From the NCBI RefSeq assembly GCF_900091845.1, contig NZ_FMCI01000257.1, positions 1-50,937 of the forward strand: 50,937 bases of DNA, in the 5' to 3' direction. The DNA is from Streptomyces sp. SolWspMP-5a-2 (GTDB lineage Bacteria; Actinomycetota; Actinomycetes; Streptomycetales; Streptomycetaceae). Position numbers and translations under genes: made by a program. The notes beneath the pieces were generated by a model. It worked only from the letters and a program-made list of their open reading frames with translations. It had not been told where the DNA came from and ran no database searches. Shown in pieces: positions 22,769 to 31,840 of the stretch (within the stretch, counting starts at the first letter, position 1; each line of letters opens with the position of its first letter).

Positions 22769-22877
22769 CCGCGCACCGTAGCAGACCGTCCGCGCACCGC
22801 ACTCCCTTCGTGCACGCCCGAGTTGGGGAGGGCTGCCGGGGCGCCCGGCCCGGCGGCGGACGGCTGCCGTGAGCATG

Positions 22878-22912
22878 ACGGGCCCGTGCCGACCGACGCG
22901 GCACGGGCCCGT
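22878..22912 (-). terminator. Terminator hairpin
   Basis: A perfect 14-bp stem (22878-22891 with 22899-22912) with a seven-base loop lies 22 bases downstream of the small secreted protein gene. Confidence 0.75.
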
Positions 22913-22934
22913 TGGAGCTCGCCTCTCGGCTGGG

Positions 22935-23162
22935 TCAGAAGGGGAAACGGCCCAGGGTCGGCGCGTTGCCCTTCCAGTGGGCCCCGGCACAGCCGTTGCC
23001 GTAGAACCCGTGACCGTTGCCCGCGCCCGCGACCATGCCGCAGGCCGCGAAGCCGCCACTGGAGTGGTCGTCGCCACGGTCGTGGGCCAGAGCCGAGCCG
23101 GCGCTGCCGAGAACGGCCGTGACGGCGAGGAGGCCGGCGGCGATGGTGGTACGCATACGCAT
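22935..23162 (-). CDS. Small secreted protein (75 residues)
   Basis: ATG 23162 with GGGAGA four bases upstream gives MRMRTTIAAGLLAVTAVLG and a signal-peptide end at ALAHD (about residue 27). The mature part of about 48 residues is His/Gly-rich with two cysteines, in AACGMV and NGCAGAH, likely forming one disulfide. It ends in GRFPF. The lengths and Gly/Asn content resemble the many unassigned exported proteins of Streptomyces; it lacks the chaplin pattern. It is expressed alone, with a strong hairpin downstream. Confidence 0.65.
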   Translation of the reverse strand: MRMRTTIAAGLLAVTAVLGSAGSALAHDRGDDHSSGGFAACGMVAGAGNGHGFYGNGCAGAHWKGNAPTLGRFPF

Positions 23163-23421
23163 GTTTTCTCCCGATCGAGAGGGTTTTGGGGACGTAACAG
23201 AACTCCCCGGCACACCCCGCCCCGAACCGCGCGTCACCCGCGTGCCACAGCGAACACCCGAATGCCACGGCCCCGTCAACCACCCGAGGCGCGTCACACC
23301 TCCCCGGCACCACTCCGACGGCCCTCCGCGCACCGGGCTCCGTGCGCCCCACCAGGAACTCCCGCCCCACGGGTCCCCGCGCGTCCCAGGGAACCCTGCT
23401 CACCGGTCCGCCTCCCCGCCC

Positions 23422-25056
23422 TCAGTCCGCCGACAGCCTGGTGTCAGGGACCCGCCATACGGCGATCACGAGGGCGACGAGGCCGACGGCCGCGCCCGCC
23501 AGGAAGACCACCTGCAGGGCGCTGACGTACCCGTCCAGGAAGGGGTGGGCGACGCGCGGGTCGAGGGCGCGCAGGAACGCCGAGTCCTCCAGGTCGACGC
23601 CGCCGTCGGGGCGCAGCACGCCGTCCAGCGCGCGGGCGTTCTCCGGCTCCCCGGCCAGCCGCCCGAACGACGGGTCGCTCTGCGCCGCCGCGAGGCGTTC
23701 GGCGATCCGCGGGCCCGCGAGGGAGAACAGGACGGAGAGGAAGGCCGCCGCTCCCACCGTCCCGCCGTTGGAGCGGAAGAAGTTCACCGAGGCGGTCGCC
23801 GCGCCCATGTCGGCGCGGGGCACCTCGGACTGGGCGAGTGTGGTGATCGTCTGCATGGCGGCGCCGAGCCCGGCCCCCATGAACAGCATGCCGACGGAGA
23901 CGTACCAGAGCGGGCTGTCCGCGCGGAGGGTCGCGAAGACCAGCAGCGCCAAGGTCAGCGAGCCGACGCCCGCGACCAGGTGGATCTTGAACTTGCCGGT
24001 CCGCGCCATCAGCCGTCCCACCAGCAGCGTCACCGACACGTTGGCCACCACGGTGGGCAGGGTGGCGAGGCCCGCGCGCATCGGGCTCATGCCCTGGGCG
24101 AGCTGCAGGTAGAGCGGGAGCGTCGTCATGGCGCCGAACATGGGGATGCCGACGGTGAAGTGCAGGACGGAGCCCAGCCGGAACGCGCGGATGCGGAACA
24201 GCCGCATGGGCAGCAGGGCCGCGTCGCCCATCCGCCGCTCGATCAGCACGAAGGCGACGAGACCGACGAGGCCGAGCGCGTATCCGGTCAGCGCGCGGCC
24301 CGAGCCCCAGCCCCAGGCCCGGCCCTGCTCGGTGACGACGAGCAGCGGGACGATCCCGACGGCGAGCGCCGCAGCTCCGCCGTAGTCGAGGCGGTGCCGC
24401 ACCGGACGGTGCGGCACGTGCAGCACGCGCAGGACCACCAAAAGGGCGAGCGCCGCGAGCGGCACGTTGAGCAGGAAGATCCAGCGCCAGCCGTCGAGCC
24501 CCCAGAGCGTGGCCTGCCCCGCGAACAGCCCGCCGACGAGGGGTCCGGCGATGCTGGCTCCGGCGAAGACCGCCGTGATGTAGCCCTGGTAGCGGCCGCG
24601 TTCGCGGGGTGAGGTGAGGTCCGCGATGATCGTCATGGCGAGGGACATCAACCCGCCGCCGCCGAGGCCCTGTACGGCGCGGAAGGCCGCCAACTCGTAT
24701 ATGGAGGTGGCGAATCCGCAGAGCAGGGAGCCTGCGGCGAAGAGGACAATGGCACTCAGGTACACCGGGCGGCGGCCGTAGATGTCGGAGAGTTTCCCGT
24801 ACAGGGGGCTGACGATGGTGCCGGTGACGAGGTAGGCGGTGGTCACCCACGCCTGCGCGGTCAGCCCGTGCAGGTCGTCGGCGATGGTGCGCAGGGCGGA
24901 GGCGACGACGGTCTGGTCGAGCGCGGCGAGGAACATGCCGACCATGAGGCCGGACAGGACGGTGACGATCTGCCGGTGCGTGGGCCGCGCGGGGGCGTCC
25001 GCCGCCGGGTCGGGGCCGTCGACGGTGCCGTGCGGGACGGAGCCTGAGGTGGTCAT
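23422..25056 (-). CDS. DHA2-family (EmrB/QacA-type) multidrug efflux transporter
   Basis: The 544-residue protein shows fourteen hydrophobic segments. LAALDQTVVASALRTIADD in the first helix is the DHA2 signature of drug:proton antiporters. GKLSDIYGRRP after helix 2 is the A motif, and a large extracellular loop with RIAERLAAAQSD precedes the last helix. GGAGG-like GGAGG six bases before ATG 25056 supports the start. It is the last gene of the ugd/glycosyltransferase series and is preceded by a hairpin and a 30-codon ORF that ends 13 bases before its ATG. Export of a glycosylated compound or of a toxic agent are both reasonable. Confidence 0.9.
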   Translation of the reverse strand: MTTSGSVPHGTVDGPDPAADAPARPTHRQIVTVLSGLMVGMFLAALDQTVVASALRTIADDLHGLTAQAWVTTAYLVTGTIVSPLYGKLSDIYGRRPVYLSAIVLFAAGSLLCGFATSIYELAAFRAVQGLGGGGLMSLAMTIIADLTSPRERGRYQGYITAVFAGASIAGPLVGGLFAGQATLWGLDGWRWIFLLNVPLAALALLVVLRVLHVPHRPVRHRLDYGGAAALAVGIVPLLVVTEQGRAWGWGSGRALTGYALGLVGLVAFVLIERRMGDAALLPMRLFRIRAFRLGSVLHFTVGIPMFGAMTTLPLYLQLAQGMSPMRAGLATLPTVVANVSVTLLVGRLMARTGKFKIHLVAGVGSLTLALLVFATLRADSPLWYVSVGMLFMGAGLGAAMQTITTLAQSEVPRADMGAATASVNFFRSNGGTVGAAAFLSVLFSLAGPRIAERLAAAQSDPSFGRLAGEPENARALDGVLRPDGGVDLEDSAFLRALDPRVAHPFLDGYVSALQVVFLAGAAVGLVALVIAVWRVPDTRLSAD

Positions 25057-25069
25057 GGTCCGCCTCCGC

Positions 25070-25162
25070 TCACGCCGCCGGCCGGGCCGGGACGTCCGCG
25101 GGGCGCGGTCCCGGTGGGGTGTGGCGCTGTGTCGCCGTCGCGGTGGGTGGGGGGAACGGCAT
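25070..25162 (-). CDS. Possible 30-residue leader peptide upstream of the exporter
   Basis: ATG 25162 is preceded by AAGGAG four bases away, one of the best ribosome sites in the window. It opens MPFPPPTATATQRHTPPGPR and stops at 25070, just 13 bases before the exporter's ATG. The early Pro-Pro-Pro would slow ribosomes. The position after a hairpin and before an efflux gene recalls leader peptides of translation-attenuated resistance genes. No homologue is known to me. Confidence 0.4.
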   Translation of the reverse strand: MPFPPPTATATQRHTPPGPRPADVPARPAA

Positions 25163-25196
25163 GGGTCTCCTTCGTCGCCGCGGCGGGGTGAGGGGG

Positions 25197-25236
25197 CGCG
25201 GGAGCCGCCCGGCGTGACGGCCGGACGGCTCCCGCG
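25197..25236 (-). terminator. Terminator or attenuator hairpin between glycosyltransferase and exporter
   Basis: A perfect 11-bp inverted repeat (25197-25207 with 25226-25236) begins 17 bases after the glycosyltransferase stop. It lies upstream of the small ORF and exporter, so it may reduce exporter transcription. Confidence 0.6.
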
Positions 25237-25252
25237 GGCGGTCGGCCGACCG

Positions 25253-26467
25253 TCAGACGAGCTTCTCCAGGTCGGTGACGGCGCTGTCGACCTCCGGGAG
25301 CGCCAGCATCGCCAGCCGGGCCTGGCGGCTCCTGGCCGCGACGGCGGGGTCGGCCAGCACGGCGCGCAGCGTGTCGACGATGCCGTCGGGCGCGGTGTCG
25401 GTGACCGCCTGCCCCAGCCCGAGCCGCTGGACCCGGGCCGCGTTGGCGAACTGGTCGCCGAACTGGGGCAGTACGGCCATGGGGGTGGCCGTGCGCAGTG
25501 ACTCGCGGATGCTGTTGAAGCCGCCGTGGGTGAGGAACAGGTCGACCGATTCGAGGAGCAGCGGCTGCGGCACCCGGTCGGTGACGTGGACGTGCGGGGG
25601 CAACTCCCCGGTCTCCGCGGGGATGCCCGAGGTGGCGACGACGACGGTGCACTCCTCCAGGCGCGACACCGCCTCGATCATCGACCGCAGTGTGCGCTCC
25701 GCGTCGGGTACCGGGAACGGTGACCGCGCGCCGTCCCCCTCGCCGACCATCTTCTTGATCAGCGGGAGCGCGGTGCCGAGGGCGGCGAGCACGAGGGGCC
25801 GGTCGGTGGGGAGTTCGGCGATCCAGCGGGGCAGCACCGAGCCCCGGTCCACCGAGGCGGACTGCCGGTAGGCGAGCGACGGCGGCAGGTGCGCGGCGAA
25901 GGAGAAGGGCGCGGGCACGTAGTCGACGCGCCCGTGCGGCACGATCGACAGCGGGTCCTCCTGGGCGGGCAACCCCTCCTTCGCGCGCAGGGCGTTGAGG
26001 CCGGACAGCACCTCTGCCGGGTCGACGAGGTTGCTGGTGCCCGAGGGGGTGGGGAGTTGGGGGACGCCGAGGTGCTCGGCGACCAGGCAGGCGCTCAGAT
26101 CCATGCCGTCGCGCAGGATGAGGTCGGGGCGGAACTCGCGGGCCACCGGGAGGGTGCGGGAGAGTAGTTCGGTGGCCATCGGGCCCGCCATGACCCGGAA
26201 CAGGACGCCGCGCAGGGCCTCCTGGCGCGCTGCGTCGTCGAGCCCAGGGCGGGAGGCGGGTTCGGCGAGTTCGGGGGTGATGAAGGAGTTCGGGGAGAAG
26301 TCGCCCATGGAGACGGTGACGCGGACGTCGTCGCGTTCGAAGACGGGGGCGACGGAGGGGGTGGTGGCCACGAGGACCTCGTGTCCGGCCGCCGCGAGCG
26401 CGCGGGCCAGCGGCAACTGGGCGCGGCCGTGGGAGGGACTACCGATCGTGGTGAACAGTACCCGCAC
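25253..26467 (-). CDS. Macrolide-type UDP-glycosyltransferase (GT1/MGT family)
   Basis: The 404-residue protein has the two-domain GT-B layout. The N-terminal acceptor domain starts MRVLFTTIGSPSHGRAQL. The C-terminal donor domain has VTDRVPQPLLLESVDLFL, then THGGFNSIRESL and PQFGDQFANAARVQ, the conserved UDP-sugar motif of antibiotic glycosyltransferases and plant-type UGTs. Soluble, cytoplasmic. Fifty-four bases upstream is UDP-glucose dehydrogenase, so UDP-glucuronate is a plausible donor; UDP-glucose remains possible. With the exporter downstream the set could inactivate and export a natural product. Confidence 0.87.
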   Translation of the reverse strand: MRVLFTTIGSPSHGRAQLPLARALAAAGHEVLVATTPSVAPVFERDDVRVTVSMGDFSPNSFITPELAEPASRPGLDDAARQEALRGVLFRVMAGPMATELLSRTLPVAREFRPDLILRDGMDLSACLVAEHLGVPQLPTPSGTSNLVDPAEVLSGLNALRAKEGLPAQEDPLSIVPHGRVDYVPAPFSFAAHLPPSLAYRQSASVDRGSVLPRWIAELPTDRPLVLAALGTALPLIKKMVGEGDGARSPFPVPDAERTLRSMIEAVSRLEECTVVVATSGIPAETGELPPHVHVTDRVPQPLLLESVDLFLTHGGFNSIRESLRTATPMAVLPQFGDQFANAARVQRLGLGQAVTDTAPDGIVDTLRAVLADPAVAARSRQARLAMLALPEVDSAVTDLEKLV

Positions 26468-26521
26468 GACGGGCCTTTCTGTGGGGGGTCGGTGAGCGTG
26501 AGGAGAGAGCAGGGGTCCGGT

Positions 26522-27844
26522 TCAGCGGGCCATCGCGGGTGCGCGGCCGACGCCCTCCCACAACAGCCCGGCCCGGTCGAGGCGTTCGGGGTCGAGGAGG
26601 TTGCGGAAGTCGTGGACGAAGGGCGTCGCGAGGCGGTCCGCGACGGCTTCCCAGTCCAGGTCGCGGAAGTCGGGCCACTCGGTGAGGACGACGCAGGCGC
26701 GGGCGCCCTCGACGGCGGCGAGGGGCGTGTCGACGACCGTGAGGAGGTCGCTGAGGTCGGGGCGCAGTTCGCTGAGGGCAGGGTCGAAGGCGCGCAACTC
26801 GGCGCCCAGGGCGCGCAGTCGGCGGGCGATGGCCAGGGCGGGCGAGTCGCGCAGGTCGGAGGTGCCGGCCTTGAAGGTGAGGCCGAGCAGCCCCAGCCGG
26901 ACGCCGCGCAGGGAGCCGTCGGCCCCCGCGCACCGGGCGGCGATCCGCTCGACCAGGCGGCGCTGGTGCTCGACGTTCGTCTCGATGGTGGCCCGCAGCA
27001 GCGGGAACTCGACGCCGGACTCCTCGCACACCCGCAGCAGCGCGTGGGTGTCCTTGGGCAGGCAGGAACCGCCCCAGCCGGGGCCGGGGGCGAGGAAGGC
27101 GCCGCCGATGCGCGGGTCGTGGCCGATCCCGGCGACGACGTCGTCGATGTCGGCGCCGAGACGTTCGCAGAGGGTGGCGAGGTTGTTGGCGAAGGAGAGC
27201 TTCATCGCGAGGAAGAAGTTCGCGGCGTACTTGGTGAGTTCGGCGCCCGCGGTGTCGGTGAGCACGCGCGGCGCGTCGACGCCCGCGTAGAGGTCGGCCA
27301 CCCGCCGGGCCGCGTCCGGTTCCGCGGCGCCCACCACGATCCGGTCGGGGTGCAGGAAGTCGTGGACGGCGTGTCCCTCGCGGAGGAACTCGGGGTTGCT
27401 GACCACCGTCACGTCGGGCCGGGCGAGCAGCGCCGCGACGCGTTCGGCGGTGCCGACCGGCACGGTGGACTTGTTGACGACGACGCAGCCGTCCGGGAGC
27501 CGGTCGCGGATCCCGTCGGCGACGGCCTCGACGGCGGCCAGGTCGGCGGCGCCGCCGACGCCCATCGGGGTGGGCAGGCAGAGGAAGACGGCGTCGGCCG
27601 TCGCCACCGCATCCCGGGGGTCGCCCACGAACTCCAGCAGACCGCGGTCGAGTCCGGCGCGGACGGCCTCCGGCAGGCCGGGTTCGAGGATGTCGACCTC
27701 GGCCCGGCGCAGCCGTTCCACCTTGCCCGGGTCCGTGTCGGCGCAGACGACCCGGTGTCCCAGGGAGGCCAGACAGGCGCCGGTGGTCAGGCCGACATAG
27801 CCGGTTCCAATGACGACGACACGTCGAGAGGTCAGGGGAATCAC
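26522..27844 (-). CDS. UDP-glucose 6-dehydrogenase family protein
   Basis: GTG 27844 gives 440 residues, the usual length. The NAD motif VVVIGTGYVGLTTGACLAS is at residue 8, the central helix AELTKYAANFFLAMKLSF at about 205, and the catalytic cysteine is in GWGGSCLPKDTHAL at about 260. A C-terminal UDP-binding Rossmann fold with GLTFKAGTSDLRDSPA follows. It should oxidise UDP-glucose to UDP-glucuronate with two NAD. GDP-mannose dehydrogenase is the main alternative, but the pattern is closer to Ugd. The start codon lies at the end of AAAGGG, leaving no normal spacing, so initiation may be unusual. First gene of the operon opposite the TetR regulator. Confidence 0.88.
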   Translation of the reverse strand: MIPLTSRRVVVIGTGYVGLTTGACLASLGHRVVCADTDPGKVERLRRAEVDILEPGLPEAVRAGLDRGLLEFVGDPRDAVATADAVFLCLPTPMGVGGAADLAAVEAVADGIRDRLPDGCVVVNKSTVPVGTAERVAALLARPDVTVVSNPEFLREGHAVHDFLHPDRIVVGAAEPDAARRVADLYAGVDAPRVLTDTAGAELTKYAANFFLAMKLSFANNLATLCERLGADIDDVVAGIGHDPRIGGAFLAPGPGWGGSCLPKDTHALLRVCEESGVEFPLLRATIETNVEHQRRLVERIAARCAGADGSLRGVRLGLLGLTFKAGTSDLRDSPALAIARRLRALGAELRAFDPALSELRPDLSDLLTVVDTPLAAVEGARACVVLTEWPDFRDLDWEAVADRLATPFVHDFRNLLDPERLDRAGLLWEGVGRAPAMAR

Positions 27845-27918
27845 CCTTTTTCGAAGCGTTCGGGCAGCGGTTCGCCGTGGAGCGGGCGCCGTCAACGTAC
27901 GTGGATCACGCGACCACT

Positions 27919-27936
27919 TGTCAACGATCGATGACA
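27919..27936. promoter_or_regulatory. Candidate TetR operator
   Basis: TGTCAACGATCGATGACA is an 18-bp palindrome with 16 matching positions, centred between the divergent TetR and ugd genes. It overlaps a TTGTCA box on the plus strand and a TTGACA box on the minus strand. Autoregulation and control of the ugd operon are inferred. Confidence 0.55.
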
Positions 27937-28010
27937 TTGGATGGCTGCTTTTCGACAGGGCGCGCGACGACCGAGAACATGGACGGAAACAGCCGACGCG
28001 GAGGTACCAG

Positions 28011-28670
28011 GTGGACACCCCAGACGACGCAGCACCGGACCGGGCCCGCTCCGCGACGACCCGCAGATACGACGCGGCGGGCAGCCGGGCGGCCCTGATG
28101 AGCGCCGCGGCCCGGTGCTTCGGGAGATACGGGTACGACGGCACGAGCGTCCGCGACATCGGCAGGACCGCCGACGTCGACGCCGCTCTCGTCTACCGCT
28201 ACTTCGGCTCAAAACAAGGGCTGTTCGATGCCGTGTCGACCAGCAGCACCGCCCTCTTCGAGCCCCTGCGCCACCTGCCCCTGGAGGACGTGGCGGAGTG
28301 GCTGCACAAGGTCGCCTTCGACGGTCCCGGGGAGGGCGAGGTCCCGCATCCCGTGCTGACGCTGCTGCGCTCGCCGCGCCGGGAGGAGGCCGTGGGACGG
28401 CTGCGCGCGGATGTCACCGAGGTCTTCTCGGAGAGCTTCGCGAGCCGTCTGGACGGGCCGGACGCGGAGATCCGCGCCGAGTTGCTGGCGGCGTGGATGC
28501 TGGGGATGACGCTGCTGCGGCTGGCCGTGCAGACCCCGGCCCTCACCTCGGCCGCGGACCGGACGCTGCCGTACGTGCGGGTGGCCGTCGACTCGCTCCT
28601 CGACCCGGAGGGCAAGGACGGCGGGGGCCCGGCCGGGGGCTGCTGCCGGTGCCCGATGTCCGGGGAGTGA
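28011..28670 (+). CDS. TetR-family transcriptional regulator
   Basis: GTG 28011 with GGAGG six bases upstream gives 219 residues. The N-terminal DNA-binding domain reads AALMSAAARCFGRYGYDG then TSVRDIGRTADVDAALVYRYFGSKQGLF, a textbook TetR helix-turn-helix. The ligand domain is helical and the end is Gly/Cys-rich (GGGPAGGCCRCPM). It faces the ugd/glycosyltransferase/exporter genes over a palindrome, so it is probably their repressor, released by the compound that is glycosylated or exported. Confidence 0.9.
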   Translation: MDTPDDAAPDRARSATTRRYDAAGSRAALMSAAARCFGRYGYDGTSVRDIGRTADVDAALVYRYFGSKQGLFDAVSTSSTALFEPLRHLPLEDVAEWLHKVAFDGPGEGEVPHPVLTLLRSPRREEAVGRLRADVTEVFSESFASRLDGPDAEIRAELLAAWMLGMTLLRLAVQTPALTSAADRTLPYVRVAVDSLLDPEGKDGGGPAGGCCRCPMSGE

Positions 28671-28855
28671 GGGCGCGGGCCTGCCTGATCGGGCCCGCCC
28701 CGGGGCTGTCGACCGGAGGCGGGGTCCTGCCTGCCCCTGGGGGCGGAGACGGAAGAGGAGGACGGCCGACCCGCAGGGGAGAAGCGAGAGGCCCTTCCCG
28801 GCCCGTCCGTTGCCGAGGAGGCGGACGCGGACGGCCCGCCCCGGCGATCGGTCCG

Positions 28856-30187
28856 TCAGGAGGAGGCGGGCCGGTTGCCCGTCGTGCCGCCCGGCTCGCC
28901 GTCGTGCTGTTCGTCGGCCTCCGCCGCCTCGGCGGTCTCCGCCGTCCCGGTCGCCGCGGCCGGGTCCGCGGTGGCCGCCGCCCGGCGGTCGAGGGCGGCC
29001 AGGCCGCGCTGGGCCATCGGGTGGGTGCGGACCAGTTCGCCGAGGGTCGTCTTGCCCTGGGTGATCTCCCGGAACGCGTTCCACGCGGGCCTGAACCCGG
29101 TCAGCGCCGCGTGGAAGAGGCCGGGGCGGCGCTCGAAGATCGCCAGCATGGTCTTGCCGACGCTCATCTCGACGCCCAGGCCCGCCTTGATGGCGAACGC
29201 GTAGTTCAGCGCCTGGCGGCGGGCGTCCACCGCGTCGTGCGCCTCGGCGATCCGCACCGCCCACTCCCCCGCGAGCCGCCCGGAGCGCAGCGCGAAGGAG
29301 ATGCCCTCGCGGGTCCACGGCTCCAGCAGTCCGGCCGCGTCGCCGCAGACCAGCACACGCCCCCGGGAGAGCGGTGAGTCGTCGGCCCGGCAACGGGTCA
29401 AGTGACCGGAGGAGATGCTCGGTTCGAACCCGGCCAGACCGAGCCTGCCGACGAACTCCTCCAAGTACCGCTTGGTGGCGGCGCCTTCACCGCGCGCGGA
29501 GATCACGCCGACCGTGAGGGTGTCGCCCTTGGGGAAGACCCAGCCGTAACTGCCGCGCATCGGGCCCCAGTCGATGAGGACGCGCCCACGCCAGTCCTCG
29601 GCGACCGTCTCGGGCACCGGGATCTCCGCCTCGAGACCGAGGTCCACCTGGTCCAGCTTCACGCCCACGTGCGCGCCTATGCGGCTGGCGCTGCCGTCGG
29701 CGCCGACCACGGCGCGCGCCAGCAGCGTCTCACCGCCCTGGAGGACGACCGCGACCGTGCGCCGGTCGGGCACCGCCGAGCCGTGCTGCTCGACCCGCTG
29801 CACGGTGACGCCGGTGCGCAGCTCCGCGCCCGCCTTCTGGGCGTGCTCGACGAGCTGCTGGTCGAACTCGGGCCGGTTGATGAGCCCGAAGAGCATCTGC
29901 CGGGACCGCCTGGTCCGGGTGAAGCGCCCGTTGTTGGAGAACGTCACCGCGTTCACCCGGTCGCGCAGGGGCAGCTCGAAGCCGGGCGGGAGGGAGTCGC
30001 GGGAGGGGCCGATGATGCCTCCCCCGCAGGTTTTGTACCGAGGCAGCTCCGCTTTCTCCAGCAGCAGGACACGTCGTCCCGCGACCGCGGCCGCATAGGC
30101 CGCTGAGGCCCCCGCGGGTCCCGCGCCCACCACCACGACGTCCCACACCTGCTGCACGTCGTCCGCCGAAGAGTTCTCGCCGCTCAC
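28856..30187 (-). CDS. Geranylgeranyl reductase family FAD-dependent oxidoreductase
   Basis: The 443-residue protein starts with VVVVGAGPAGASAAYAA (FAD dinucleotide site, residues about 17-33). PRYKTCGGGI, a signature of geranylgeranyl reductases and related halogenase-type enzymes, follows at about residue 49. VLVCGDAAGLLEPWTREGIS near 290 closes the FAD pocket. Such enzymes reduce double bonds of prenyl chains in menaquinone or archaeal-type lipids or act on polyketides; the substrate is not fixed by sequence. The last 40 residues are an Ala/Thr/Glu-rich tail. GTG start at 30187. A diverging M20 peptidase follows upstream. Confidence 0.87.
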   Translation of the reverse strand: MSGENSSADDVQQVWDVVVVGAGPAGASAAYAAAVAGRRVLLLEKAELPRYKTCGGGIIGPSRDSLPPGFELPLRDRVNAVTFSNNGRFTRTRRSRQMLFGLINRPEFDQQLVEHAQKAGAELRTGVTVQRVEQHGSAVPDRRTVAVVLQGGETLLARAVVGADGSASRIGAHVGVKLDQVDLGLEAEIPVPETVAEDWRGRVLIDWGPMRGSYGWVFPKGDTLTVGVISARGEGAATKRYLEEFVGRLGLAGFEPSISSGHLTRCRADDSPLSRGRVLVCGDAAGLLEPWTREGISFALRSGRLAGEWAVRIAEAHDAVDARRQALNYAFAIKAGLGVEMSVGKTMLAIFERRPGLFHAALTGFRPAWNAFREITQGKTTLGELVRTHPMAQRGLAALDRRAAATADPAAATGTAETAEAAEADEQHDGEPGGTTGNRPASS

Positions 30188-30323
30188 GATGGTCCGCTGC
30201 TCCGATCAAGCCGTCTGCCGCACTGTCCCCCGCATCCTACGGCGGCTGTCACCGCAGGCCACTGTGGGAGGATCTTCGTATCCACCTGTACGTCACAACG
30301 TCGCACCCACCAGGAGCGTGCCC

Positions 30324-31679
30324 ATGTCGTCGAATCCGGTCGCCGAGACCGTCGCCTCGCTGATGCCGAGGGCACGGACGGAGCTGGCCGAACTGGTCGC
30401 CTTCAAGTCGGTGGCGGACTTCGACCAGTTCCCCAGGAGCGAGAGCGAGGGCGCCGCCCGCTGGGTCGCCGACGCGCTGCGGGCCGAGGGCTTCGAGGAC
30501 GTCGCGCTCCTCGACACCCCTGACGGCACCCAGTCGGTCTACGGTTATCTGCCGGGGCCCGAGGGGGCCAGGACGGTGCTGCTGTACGCCCACTACGACG
30601 TGCAGCCGCCGCTCGACGAGTCCGGCTGGACCACCCCGCCGTTCGAGCTGACCGAGCGCGACGGCCGCTGGTACGGGCGCGGCGCTGCCGACTGCAAGGG
30701 CGGGGTCATCATGCACCTGCTCGCGCTGCGCGCCCTCAAGGCGAACGGCGGCGTGCCGGTGCACGTCAAGGTGATCGCCGAGGGCTCGGAGGAGCAGGGC
30801 ACCGGCGGCCTCGAACGGTACGCCGAGCAGCACCCGGAGCTCCTCACGGCCGACACCATCGTCATCGGCGACGCCGGGAACTACCGCGTCGGCCTGCCCA
30901 CCGTCACCACGTCCCTGCGCGGCATGACCCTGGTGCGGGTGCGCGTCGACACCCTCGAAGGCAACCTGCACTCCGGGCAGTTCGGCGGCGCAGCCCCCGA
31001 CGCGCTGAGCGCCCTGATCCGCGTCCTGGACTCGCTGCGCGGCGAGGACGGCTCGACGACGGTCGACGGGCTCACCCCCGCGTCCGGCTGGGACGGGCTC
31101 CAGTACGACGAGGAGCAGTTCCGGCAGGACGCCAAGGTGCTCGACGGCGTCGAACTGATCGGCTCGGGGACGATCGCCGACCGGATCTGGGCGCGGCCCG
31201 CGGTCACCGTCCTCGGCATCGACTGCCCGCCGGTCGTCGGCGCCACGCCGTCGGTGCAGGCGAGCGCCCGCGCGCTGGTCAGCCTGCGGGTGCCGCCGGG
31301 CGTGGACAGCGTCGAGGCGACCAAGCTGCTCCAGGCCCACCTGGAGGCGCACACGCCGTGGGGCGCCCGGGTGAGCACCGAGCAGACCGGTCAGGGCCAG
31401 GCGTTCAGCGCGGACACCACGAGCCCCGCGTACGCGGCGATGGCCGAGGCCATGGCGGTCGCCTACCCGGGCCAGGAGATGCAGTACGCCGGTCAGGGCG
31501 GCTCCATCCCGCTCTGCAGCACCCTCGCGGGGCTCTACCCGGAAGCCGAGATCCTGCTGATCGGGCTGAGCGAGCCGGAGGCGCAGATCCACGCGGTGAA
31601 CGAGAGCGTGTCGCCGCAGGAGCTGGAGCGGCTCTCGGTGACGGAGGCCCTGTTCCTGCGCAACTACGCGGCGGGCTGA
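30324..31679 (+). CDS. M20-family dipeptidase
   Basis: ATG 30324 with CAGGAG seven bases upstream gives 451 residues. The co-catalytic zinc motifs are present: the metal His in LLYAHYDVQPP (about residue 94), the bridging Asp in GRGAADCKGG (about 127), and the Glu pair in AEGSEEQG (about 161). NLHSGQFGGAAPD marks the lid domain used for dimerisation. It resembles cytosolic nonspecific dipeptidase/PepV-type enzymes that cleave dipeptides from the C-terminal side. It lies alone between a divergent reductase gene and a convergent NUDIX gene, with a 19-bp hairpin beginning six bases after the stop. Confidence 0.9.
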   Translation: MSSNPVAETVASLMPRARTELAELVAFKSVADFDQFPRSESEGAARWVADALRAEGFEDVALLDTPDGTQSVYGYLPGPEGARTVLLYAHYDVQPPLDESGWTTPPFELTERDGRWYGRGAADCKGGVIMHLLALRALKANGGVPVHVKVIAEGSEEQGTGGLERYAEQHPELLTADTIVIGDAGNYRVGLPTVTTSLRGMTLVRVRVDTLEGNLHSGQFGGAAPDALSALIRVLDSLRGEDGSTTVDGLTPASGWDGLQYDEEQFRQDAKVLDGVELIGSGTIADRIWARPAVTVLGIDCPPVVGATPSVQASARALVSLRVPPGVDSVEATKLLQAHLEAHTPWGARVSTEQTGQGQAFSADTTSPAYAAMAEAMAVAYPGQEMQYAGQGGSIPLCSTLAGLYPEAEILLIGLSEPEAQIHAVNESVSPQELERLSVTEALFLRNYAAG

Positions 31680-31684
31680 TCACC

Positions 31685-31726
31685 CGCGGGTGCCCGGCAC
31701 CGGAGGTCCGGTGCCGGGCACCCGCG
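31685..31726. terminator. Strong bidirectional terminator hairpin
   Basis: A perfect 19-bp stem (31685-31703 with 31708-31726) around a four-base loop lies between the M20 dipeptidase and the convergent NUDIX gene. It is the longest perfect stem I found. Confidence 0.85.
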
Positions 31727-31840
31727 CGTGCGGCCGGAACCCGTCCCACCGCCGGACGGACCGGAACAGCACGGCGGCGCCAAGACCCGGGAACCGTCCC
31801 CGCGTGGACTGCCGTCCGCGTCCCGTCGGCGCCGGGCCGG

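Noticed and set aside
28739..28860. Possible gene between the TetR regulator and the reductase
   Set aside because: Only low-complexity frames are present; it is best seen as a convergent intergenic spacer.
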